6,966 bases of DNA from Thermoplasmata archaeon. Its GTDB lineage: Archaea > Thermoplasmatota > Thermoplasmata > Lutacidiplasmatales > UBA184. Made by a program: the position numbers and the translations under genes. Shown here in pieces: positions 1 to 5,093 of this stretch. The notes below the pieces were generated by a model. The model worked only from the letters and a program-made list of their open reading frames with translations. It was not told the DNA's origin and made no database searches. Position 1 is the first letter of the stretch, and the number at the start of each line of letters is the position of its first letter. The stretch lies in the NCBI GenBank assembly GCA_030044695.1, contig JASIDM010000133.1:1-6966 (forward strand), written 5' to 3'.

Positions 1-324
1 TGGCCCCCGTGGCTCGCTCCCGTGCAGGTACGGGTCCTACCCGTCTCGGACCGTCAGGCCGAGGCCGCCGGGAGGATCGTCGGCGAACTGACCGGCGCGG
101 GCGTGTGGGCCCAAGCGGGAGGGAGCGACGCGACCCTGCCGAAGCGTGTCCGTGAGGCCGAGCTGGAGCGTATCCCGTACGTGCTCGTCGTCGGGGATCG
201 CGAAGTGGCGGACGGCACGGTCTCGGTCCGGATCCGGGGGACGAAGGCGGCGAAGACGATGTCCCGCGCCGAGTTCCTGGCCTACATCACGGAGAAGATC
301 CGTCGGCGGGAGTTCGACCCGTAG
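1..324 (+). CDS. thrS: Threonyl-tRNA synthetase, C-terminal anticodon-binding domain (5' end outside window)
   Basis: ThrRS charges tRNA-Thr with threonine in the cytoplasm. Only the last 107 codons are present, and the frame is open from base 1. The fragment begins WPPWLAPVQVRVLPVSD, the typical junction where the class II catalytic core passes into the C-terminal anticodon-binding (HGTP-type) domain. It continues with RVREAELERIPYVLVVGD and GTVSVRIR, both hallmarks of this domain in ThrRS. The catalytic motifs 1-3 and any editing domain lie upstream and cannot be seen. The gene ends with TAG at 322-324, 20 bp before the convergent zinc-finger gene. One oddity is that the segment before RVREAE reads AQAGGSDATLPK. 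Most family members have a conserved stretch of the type D-x-R-x-E-x-x-G there, so the local loop is longer and lacks the usual Asp/Arg/Gly. A ProRS or HisRS origin is less likely because WLAPVQV and IPYVLVVGD are most ThrRS-like. Confidence 0.93.
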   Translation, partial: WPPWLAPVQVRVLPVSDRQAEAAGRIVGELTGAGVWAQAGGSDATLPKRVREAELERIPYVLVVGDREVADGTVSVRIRGTKAAKTMSRAEFLAYITEKIRRREFDP

Positions 325-337
325 GGCGAAACGCCCT
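323..337. repeat. Perfect 6-bp inverted repeat between convergent gene ends
   Basis: AGGGCG-AAA-CGCCCT forms a 6-bp stem with a 3-nt loop. It overlaps the last two bases of the thrS stop codon and lies 8 bp from the stop of the opposing zinc-finger gene. Its placement at two converging 3' ends suggests a 3'-end structure usable by both transcripts. There is no adjacent T-tract, so neither an intrinsic bacterial terminator nor a typical U-rich archaeal terminator is evident. A chance hairpin is possible at this G+C content. Confidence 0.35.
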
Positions 338-344
338 CGGCGTC

Positions 345-548
345 TCACGCGCGGCTACGTCGGGATCGCCGAACGTCCATCAGGGCGGCGAGGAACGTCG
401 CCTCCACCGCCGTGGAGTCGAAGTGGTGGCTCGCGCGGAGGTGCTCCTTCAGGCGAGCGATCTCGATCGAACTGCCGCACTCCCGACAGGGCACCCGGAG
501 CCGCCGGGTCCCGGAGTCCCGCAGCTCGGAGAACTCGGCGGCGGCCAT
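345..548 (-). CDS. Small C2H2-type zinc-finger protein (67 aa)
   Basis: The 67-residue protein carries one zinc-binding signature: Cys21-x2-Cys24 in PCRECGSS, then His36 and His41 in LKEHLRASH, giving C-x2-C-x11-H-x4-H. This resembles a single classical zinc finger with 11 rather than 12 residues in the central spacer. The tail (DVRRSRRSRA) is strongly basic, which suggests nucleic-acid binding. Short single-finger proteins of this kind are common in archaea and mostly uncharacterised, and no specific target can be read from the sequence. ATG at 548 is chosen because no SD lies before it and a TATA-like CTTAAG sits about 28 nt upstream, as expected for a leaderless archaeal mRNA. The gene converges on thrS and diverges from hppA, so it could regulate the shared intergenic region, but that is inference only. 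Confidence 0.75.
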   Translation of the reverse strand: MAAAEFSELRDSGTRRLRVPCRECGSSIEIARLKEHLRASHHFDSTAVEATFLAALMDVRRSRRSRA

Positions 549-573
549 CGCCCGTTCGACGCCAGCTTCCCGT

Positions 574-579
574 CTTAAG
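574..579 (-). promoter_or_regulatory. TATA-like element for the zinc-finger gene
   Basis: CTTAAG is an AT-rich island in an otherwise very GC-rich stretch. Its centre is about 28 nt upstream of the ATG at 548, so transcription starting about 25 nt downstream would begin at or within about 3 nt of the start codon. This matches the missing SD. The hexamer is palindromic, so it gives no orientation by itself; spacing to the minus-strand gene is the only argument. Confidence 0.45.
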
Positions 580-615
580 GGCTCGGTCGCAGCGGCGAGG
601 CGTCGGCACGAGCCC

Positions 616-636
616 CGCGTACGCGCCGGCGCTAGC
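616..636. repeat. Cluster of three overlapping palindromes in the divergent intergenic region
   Basis: Three self-complementary words follow one another: CGCGTACGCG (616-625), GCGCCGGCGC (623-632) and GCTAGC (631-636). They lie between the TATA-like elements of the divergent zinc-finger and hppA genes, roughly 30 bp upstream of the hppA TATA-like box. A dimeric regulator could bind here, but GC-only palindromes are frequent by chance in such DNA. No regulator is identified. Confidence 0.25.
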
Positions 637-665
637 GGGGGTCGGGCTCGGTCCGCCGCCCCGAC

Positions 666-675
666 AAAGTTAATA
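666..675 (+). promoter_or_regulatory. TATA-like promoter element of hppA
   Basis: AAAGTTAATA is the most AT-rich decamer in the divergent intergenic region. The TTAATA part (670-675) resembles an archaeal TATA box, and the purine-rich AAAG just upstream could act as a BRE. Transcription about 25 nt downstream would start near 697, upstream of the SD at 704-709 and of the GTG at 713. It is flanked by two copies of CCCGAC (660-665 and 676-681), with an inverted copy GTCGGG at 641-646. Confidence 0.5.
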
Positions 676-703
676 CCCGACCTCCGTGGAATCGCCCCGT
701 TTT

Positions 704-709
704 GGAGGG
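704..709 (+). promoter_or_regulatory. Shine-Dalgarno sequence that decides the hppA start
   Basis: GGAGGG lies 3 nt upstream of GTG 713 (4 nt when counted from the GGAGG core). An in-frame GTG at 686 has no SD and would lie upstream of the transcription start predicted from the TATA-like box, so 713 is the better start. Confidence 0.65.
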
Positions 710-712
710 TCC

Positions 713-2851
713 GTGACGGGTTTGGCCACCGGACAGCTGGAGCTGCTCATCCTGCTGAGCGCGGTCCTCGCGCTCGCCTACGCGGGGGTCCAGACGCTCC
801 TCCTCCTGCGGGAGGACGAGGGCGACGAGCGGATGCGGGCGATCTCCGGGGCGATCCGCGAGGGAGCGATCGCCTTCCTGCGACGGGAGTACACCGTCGT
901 CTTCTCCGTCGCGGCCGTCCTCGCCGTGGTCATCGCGGTCGCCTTCGGGTTGAGCTCGGACGGGCCCCGGCTCGCGGTCGGGTTCCTGTTCGGCGCGGCC
1001 GGCAGCGCGCTCGCCGGCGCGGTCGGGATGCTGGTGAGCGTCCGCGCGAATGTCCGGACCGCCGCCCGCGCCCGCTCCGGCGACCTCCCCTCGACGATGA
1101 GCTACGCGTTCCGCGGAGGGAGCGTCACCGGGCTCTCGGTCGCAGGCCTCGCCCTGCTCGAGCTGATCGGCTTCTACGTCGTGTTCCACGGCAACATCCT
1201 GGAGATGGTGGGGCTGCTGTTCGGCGCCTCCCTCATGAGCCTCTTCGCCCGGGTCGGCGGCGGGATCTACACCAAGGGGGCGGACGTCGGCGCCGACCTC
1301 GTCGGCAAGGTCGAGGCCGGGATCCCGGAGGACGACCCGCGCAACCCCGCCGTGATCGCCGACAACGTCGGCGACAACGTCGGCGACTGCGCCGGCATGG
1401 CCGCCGACCTGTTCGAGACGTACGTGGTCACGGCCGTCGGCGCGATGCTCCTCGCCTACCTGATCGGCCAGAACGGCTACGTCGTGAACTTCGTCGGCCG
1501 CTTCCCGACCGCCGTGCTCTACCCGCTCGTGATCAGCGGCTGGGCGATCGTGGCGACGCTCGTCGGCACGGTGTTCGTGCGGATGCGTCCCGGCGGCACG
1601 ATCATGGGGGCCCTCTACCAGGGGCTCGGGGCGACGACCGGCGTCGGCATCGTCGGGCTGTACCTCCTGGACCACTACCTGATGAACGGCAACCCGGGCG
1701 TGTTCGTCGCGACGGTCGCCGGGCTCGTCGTGATGGTGTTCATCGTGCTGCTGACCGACTACTACACGAGCGCCAAGTACGGTCCCGTGCACGGGATCGC
1801 GGAGTCGGCCCAGGCCGGGGCCGGCCCGACGGTGATCGCCGGCCTCTCCGTGGGGCTCGGCTCGGTGTTCGTCTCCGGTCTGGTCATCGTGGCGGCGACG
1901 CTCGTCAGCTTCGTCGCGGTCGGCTGGGCCGGCTGGTGGGTCTACCCGAACCCGTACCTCGGCCTCTACGGCATCGGGCTCGCCGCCGCCAGCATGCTGG
2001 CCGTCACGGGGATGATCATCTCCATCGACGCCTTCGGGCCGATCACGGACAACGCGGGCGGGATCGCCGAGATGGCGAACCTCCCCGAGCAGGCCCGCGC
2101 CGTCACCGATCCGCTGGACGCCGTGGGCAACACCACGAAGGCCGTGACGAAGGGCTACGCCATCGGCTCGGCGGTCCTGGCGGCGCTCGCCCTGTTCGCC
2201 GCCTACACGTTCGCCGCGGCGAAGGACGCCAACGTCGCCTGGATCAGCGGCACGGGCGCGGCGTCGTTCACGTCGAGCCTCACCGTGGCCAGTCCGCTGG
2301 TCGTCGCCGGCCTGATCATCGGGGCGATCCTGCCGTTCTTCTTCACGTCGTTCCTGATGAACGCCGTCGGGATCGCGGCGCAGTCGATCGTCTTCGAGGT
2401 CCGCCGGCAGTTCCGCGAGATCGCCGGCATCCTCGACGGGAAGGCGAAGCCGGAGTACGGCCGGTGCGTCGACCTCGTCACGGTGACGGCGCTCCGCCAG
2501 CTCGCGGCGCCGGCGATCCTCGGGGTCGCCACGCCGCTCGCCGTCGGGTTCCTGCTCGGGCCGCTCGCCCTCGCGGGCCTGCTGCTCGGCGTCATCCTGG
2601 CCGGGTTCCCCCTCGCGATCATGATGACCGTCGGCGGAGGGGCCTGGGACAACGCCAAGAAGTTCATCGAGAGCGGCAACTTCGGCGGCAAGCACTCCGA
2701 CGCGCACAAGGCGGCGGTCGTCGGCGACACCGTCGGCGACGCCACGAAGGACACCGCCGGTCCGGCGATCAACCCGCTCATCAAGGTCGTCAACACGATC
2801 TCGATCCTGTTCGTCGCGCTGATCGTGGCCCACTCGGTGATCCACTTCTAG
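713..2851 (+). CDS. hppA: Membrane-bound proton-translocating pyrophosphatase, K+-independent type (712 aa)
   Basis: This integral membrane enzyme hydrolyses pyrophosphate at the cytoplasmic face and pumps cations outward. The family is a homodimer with about 16 membrane helices per subunit, and the alternation of long hydrophobic stretches and short polar loops here fits that. All diagnostic motifs are visible: GGGIYTKGADVGADLVGKVE from residue 182 and DNVGDNVGDCAGMAADLFE from residue 217 (PPi/Mg binding), GGGAWDNAKKFIE from residue 641, and GDTVGDATKDTAGPAINP from residue 671. Residues 473-476 read NTTK, followed by AVTKG. In this family Lys at that position with Thr three residues later marks the K+-independent subclass, whose characterised members pump H+; K+-dependent members have Ala there. 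Length is normal and no damage is seen. GTG 713 is preferred over GTG 686 because of the SD at 704-709 and the TATA spacing. The gene appears monocistronic between divergent and convergent neighbours. It may recover energy from PPi released by tRNA charging and biosynthesis. Confidence 0.97.
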   Translation: MTGLATGQLELLILLSAVLALAYAGVQTLLLLREDEGDERMRAISGAIREGAIAFLRREYTVVFSVAAVLAVVIAVAFGLSSDGPRLAVGFLFGAAGSALAGAVGMLVSVRANVRTAARARSGDLPSTMSYAFRGGSVTGLSVAGLALLELIGFYVVFHGNILEMVGLLFGASLMSLFARVGGGIYTKGADVGADLVGKVEAGIPEDDPRNPAVIADNVGDNVGDCAGMAADLFETYVVTAVGAMLLAYLIGQNGYVVNFVGRFPTAVLYPLVISGWAIVATLVGTVFVRMRPGGTIMGALYQGLGATTGVGIVGLYLLDHYLMNGNPGVFVATVAGLVVMVFIVLLTDYYTSAKYGPVHGIAESAQAGAGPTVIAGLSVGLGSVFVSGLVIVAATLVSFVAVGWAGWWVYPNPYLGLYGIGLAAASMLAVTGMIISIDAFGPITDNAGGIAEMANLPEQARAVTDPLDAVGNTTKAVTKGYAIGSAVLAALALFAAYTFAAAKDANVAWISGTGAASFTSSLTVASPLVVAGLIIGAILPFFFTSFLMNAVGIAAQSIVFEVRRQFREIAGILDGKAKPEYGRCVDLVTVTALRQLAAPAILGVATPLAVGFLLGPLALAGLLLGVILAGFPLAIMMTVGGGAWDNAKKFIESGNFGGKHSDAHKAAVVGDTVGDATKDTAGPAINPLIKVVNTISILFVALIVAHSVIHF

Positions 2852-2869
2852 ACCGGCCGAGGCCCCGCC

Positions 2870-2902
2870 CACCCGGTCGGGCGTCGGCCCGTGAGCCGGG
2901 TG
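2870..2902. repeat. Nested GC hairpin between convergent hppA and a hypothetical gene
   Basis: Outer arms CACCCGG (2870-2876) and CCGGGTG (2896-2902) form 7 bp. Inside them CGGGC (2878-2882) pairs with GCCCG (2887-2891) around a GTCG loop, leaving 1 nt unpaired on the left and 4 nt on the right. The element occupies more than half of the 61-bp gap between the hppA stop and the opposing stop at 2913. It could cap the 3' end of hppA mRNA or of the opposing transcript. No T-tract follows on either strand, so a classical terminator is not supported. Confidence 0.35.
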
Positions 2903-2912
2903 CCCTGAGGGG

Positions 2913-3284
2913 CTACGCGTAGTGGGTCTGGTCGGAGCGGTCCTTGCGCGCGGCCTCACTGCGCTCGCCCCGCTCCTCGCGCTTGCGCTCGGCCTCGCAC
3001 TCCTCCTCGGTGACCCAGGAGTAGGCGAGGTCCTCGGGGTGCTCGTGGGCGATGAACGCGCCGGCCTCGAACGCGCTCGAGAGAAGCTCCTCGAGGTTCT
3101 CGGCCTCGTTGCCCTCGAGCCGTCCGGCGGTCCGCCAGTACCAGTCGGCCGTCTTGCCGGCGGCATGCAGGTACTCCGTGATGAAGTCGAAGATCGAGCC
3201 GTGGTCGTCGGCCAGGCGGATGTGAAGGTGGCGGTCCTTGTCGTCCTCGCTCTTCGCGGGGGGCTCCGGGTCCGCGTTCGGCAT
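2913..3284 (-). CDS. Hypothetical acidic 123-aa protein
   Basis: I do not recognise this protein. It begins MPNADPEPPAKSEDD (polar, probably disordered). A compact middle region follows with HLHIRLADDHGSIFDFITEY (residues 19-38) and an aromatic patch ADWYW (46-50). Next comes a Glu-rich helical stretch, GNEAENLEELLSSAFEAGAF (58-77), then AHEHPEDLAYSW, and a highly charged Glu/Arg/Lys tail from about residue 93. There is no signal peptide or membrane helix, so it is probably cytosolic. The frame extends upstream to 3401, but ATG 3284 is chosen because a TATA-like hexamer is centred about 30 nt upstream with no SD (leaderless pattern) and because the upstream extension (CPALGPPSARAGRAGSSTG) looks like translated promoter. 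It diverges from the membrane-protein/mre11/rad50 unit and converges with hppA. Possible coexpression with the repair genes rests only on the shared promoter region. Confidence 0.72.
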   Translation of the reverse strand: MPNADPEPPAKSEDDKDRHLHIRLADDHGSIFDFITEYLHAAGKTADWYWRTAGRLEGNEAENLEELLSSAFEAGAFIAHEHPEDLAYSWVTEEECEAERKREERGERSEAARKDRSDQTHYA

Positions 3285-3310
3285 TTCCGGCGGGGAAGGG
3301 CACCGCGAGC

Positions 3311-3316
3311 CTATAA
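3311..3316. promoter_or_regulatory. Single TATA-like hexamer, possibly serving two divergent genes
   Basis: CTATAA (TTATAG on the other strand) is the only AT-rich hexamer in the 62-bp gap between starts 3284 (-) and 3347 (+). Its centre is about 30 nt from the minus-strand ATG and about 33 nt from the plus-strand ATG. Both distances suit leaderless or very short-leader archaeal transcripts, and neither gene has an SD. Archaeal TATA orientation is normally set by the BRE, which I cannot assign confidently, so use in one direction only is also possible. Confidence 0.5.
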
Positions 3317-3346
3317 CGCATGGCGGGCCGAGCGACCGTCCGGTTG

Positions 3347-3796
3347 ATGAACCGGCACGCCCTGCCCGCGCCGATGGCGGCCCAAGGGCAGGACACCCCA
3401 CCGGAAGCGCCTGCCCCGTCGGCCGGTACCGGACCGGACGCTCAGCGTCAGGCCCGCTACGTCTACCTCGTGGGGCGACTGCGCGCGCGCCAGATCACCA
3501 TGGAGGAGGCGACCGAACTGTTCGGGATCATGCAGGGGATGCTGCGCACGAGCGAGGCCGCGCGACGGATCGCGGCGATCCCTCCCGCCGCGGTCCCGGC
3601 CGGGACGCCGATGGTCCTCCGTCCGCCAGCGGGGGCGGGCCCCGCCTCCGCCGCCCCGGACGACATGTTCCTGGTCGGCCTGCTGGCGATGGGGGCCGGA
3701 GCCGGCCTGCTGGCCGCGATGGCCCGTCGGCTGGGCGAGGCGGCCCCGCCCTCTCCGCCGGCCAGCCCGGGGACGACGGCTCGCCGCGCTCCCTGA
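3347..3796 (+). CDS. Hypothetical single-pass membrane protein (149 aa) heading the mre11-rad50 unit
   Basis: I do not recognise a family. The order of parts is clear. Residues 1-34 are Pro/Ala-rich and probably disordered. Residues 36-78 are a helical segment including RYVYLVGRLRARQITMEEAT and ELFGIMQGMLR. Residues 79-105 are another Pro/Ala/Gly linker. Residues 107-126 (MFLVGLLAMGAGAGLLAAMA) form a likely transmembrane helix followed by RRL. A short Pro/Ser tail ends the protein. The short 'x-ITMEEA' helix resembles small oligomerisation modules such as SHOCT in pattern only, so no assignment is made. ATG 3347 is chosen because the TATA-like box at 3311-3316 is about 33 nt upstream; an in-frame ATG at 3320 would sit almost on the TATA box, and ATG 3374 is a further alternative. 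The stop is 13 bp before mre11, so co-transcription is likely. It occupies the place where many archaea carry herA. Confidence 0.7.
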   Translation: MNRHALPAPMAAQGQDTPPEAPAPSAGTGPDAQRQARYVYLVGRLRARQITMEEATELFGIMQGMLRTSEAARRIAAIPPAAVPAGTPMVLRPPAGAGPASAAPDDMFLVGLLAMGAGAGLLAAMARRLGEAAPPSPPASPGTTARRAP

Positions 3797-3797
3797 A

Positions 3798-3804
3798 GGG
3801 GGAG
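3798..3804 (+). promoter_or_regulatory. Shine-Dalgarno sequence of mre11
   Basis: GGGGGAG ends 5 nt before GTG 3810 and lies in the 13-bp gap after the membrane-protein gene. It supports the GTG start and translation of mre11 as an internal operon gene, in contrast to the SD-less first genes nearby. Confidence 0.6.
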
Positions 3805-3809
3805 CGGCC

Positions 3810-5084
3810 GTGGCGCGCTGGGTCTTCGCGCATCTCGCCGACGCGCACGTCGGGGCCTGGCCCCGTTCGGCGTCGCTCCGGGGGGCGCTGCGGGCGAGCG
3901 TGCTCCGGGCCCTGGAGGTCGCCGAGGAGCGAGGGGTCGAGTTCCTCCTGGTGTCGGGGGATCTCTTCCACACACCGGTGCCCGATCCCGCTGAGGTCGA
4001 GCCGATCGCGTCGGCGCTGAAGCGACTCGTCGAGCGAGGGATCCGGATCTACGTCATCTACGGCTCCCACGACTACGTCGCCCATCGCAAGAGCTGGTTG
4101 GACGTCCTGGCGGCCGCGGGGGTGTTCGCCAAGGTCGCCCCCGAGGCCGTGCGCAGCGAGGGGACCCGGTGGACCCTGCCGTTCCTGGTCGACCCGCCGA
4201 CCGGCGCGAGGATCGCCGGGATCTCCGGCCGTTCCCACGGGCTGGACCGGGAGTACTTCCGCGCCGTGGACGCCGAGGCGTTCCGCGCCGAGCCGGGGTT
4301 CAAGATCTTCCAGTTCCACGCGGCGGTCGAGGAGTACCTCCCCGAGCACCTCCGTGAGCACATCCGAGGGATCCGGCGCGAGGACCTGCCGGCCGGCTGC
4401 GACTACTACGCGGGAGGGCACATCCACTACACGTACCAAGGCGAGGGTCCCGGTGGGGGCGTCCTGGTCAACCCCGGGGCGGTGTTCGGCACGAGCCGGA
4501 CCGACCTGGAGAACGCGGTCGAAGGCCGTACCCACCAGGGCCTCGCGATCGTCACCGTGGAGGAGGGCCGGCCCAGCGTCGAGCTCGTCGACACGGCGCC
4601 GCCCGGCGTCGTGCGCTTGGTCGACGTCGACCTCTCCGGTCGGAGCGCCGAGGAGGCCCACGACACGATCGCGCGCGAACTGCGGGCGGCGGGCCGCGAC
4701 GGCGCGCTCGTCTTCCCCCGCCTGCGCGGGGAGCTCGCGAGCGGCTCGGCGAGCCAGCTGGACCTCGCCGGCCTCACCCGGGAGCTGGCGGGTTCGGCGT
4801 CCGAGGTCCTATGGGAGACGCGCGACCTCAGCGGTCCGTCGGGTGCCTCCGCCGGGCCCGCGGACGAGTCGGGGGTCGAGGCCCGCGGCATCACCGCCCT
4901 GCTGGAGTCGAGCCGGACCACCGCCCCCTGGCTCGCCGGGGACGCGGGCGAACGGCTCGTCCGCGAGCTCCTGCGCGAGCTCGGCCTCCCCAAGGCCGAC
5001 GGCGAGTCGCGGGTCGACTACGAGACGGCCCGGATCGAGGGGGCCCGCCGGCTCCTCGGAGTTCGGGCAGAGCGCGACGGCTAG
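3810..5084 (+). CDS. mre11: Mre11 double-strand-break repair nuclease (424 aa)
   Basis: Mre11 is the Mn-dependent 3'-5' exo/endonuclease subunit of the Mre11-Rad50 complex that processes DNA ends. The calcineurin-like phosphoesterase motifs are in order: Asp11-x-His13 (LADAHVG), Asp51 (LLVSGDLFHT), His87-Asp88 (VIYGSHDY), His170 (IFQFHAA), and His204/His206 (AGGHIH). The family normally has Asn before the motif III His (GNHD); this protein has Ser86. The remaining metal ligands and catalytic residues are intact. Residues from about 225 to 320 form the capping region. The C-terminal helical part (about 355-415, including ITALLESS and RLVRELLRELGL) is where archaeal Mre11 binds Rad50. Length matches archaeal Mre11 (about 420 aa). 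The GTG start is supported by the SD GGGGGAG 5 nt upstream and because motif I falls at the usual distance from the N terminus. It follows the membrane-protein gene by 13 bp and precedes rad50 by 9 bp. Confidence 0.96.
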   Translation: MARWVFAHLADAHVGAWPRSASLRGALRASVLRALEVAEERGVEFLLVSGDLFHTPVPDPAEVEPIASALKRLVERGIRIYVIYGSHDYVAHRKSWLDVLAAAGVFAKVAPEAVRSEGTRWTLPFLVDPPTGARIAGISGRSHGLDREYFRAVDAEAFRAEPGFKIFQFHAAVEEYLPEHLREHIRGIRREDLPAGCDYYAGGHIHYTYQGEGPGGGVLVNPGAVFGTSRTDLENAVEGRTHQGLAIVTVEEGRPSVELVDTAPPGVVRLVDVDLSGRSAEEAHDTIARELRAAGRDGALVFPRLRGELASGSASQLDLAGLTRELAGSASEVLWETRDLSGPSGASAGPADESGVEARGITALLESSRTTAPWLAGDAGERLVRELLRELGLPKADGESRVDYETARIEGARRLLGVRAERDG

Positions 5085-5093
5085 GGCCCGATC

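Noticed and set aside
686..712. Upstream GTG start for hppA adding nine residues
   Set aside because: No SD precedes it and it lies between the TATA-like box and the predicted transcription start. GTG 713 has GGAGGG just upstream.
412..2922. Very long plus-strand reading frame (836 codons) in another frame over hppA
   Set aside because: The product is almost entirely Arg/Gly/Pro/Asp repeats and overlaps the unmistakable pyrophosphatase. Long stop-free shadow frames are expected at this G+C content.
632..3166. Minus-strand frame of 844 codons antisense to hppA
   Set aside because: Its composition is typical of antisense of a GC-rich gene (Asp/Arg/His/Gly-rich), with no domain, and it conflicts with both hppA and the better-supported 123-aa minus gene.
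3320..3346. Upstream ATG for the membrane-protein gene
   Set aside because: It is only a few bases from the TATA-like box at 3311-3316, so it would not be in a transcript started from it, and it has no SD.
3285..3401. N-terminal extension of the minus-strand 123-aa protein up to 3401
   Set aside because: The added 39 residues are low-complexity and would overlap the promoter and the start of the divergent gene; ATG 3284 has proper TATA spacing.
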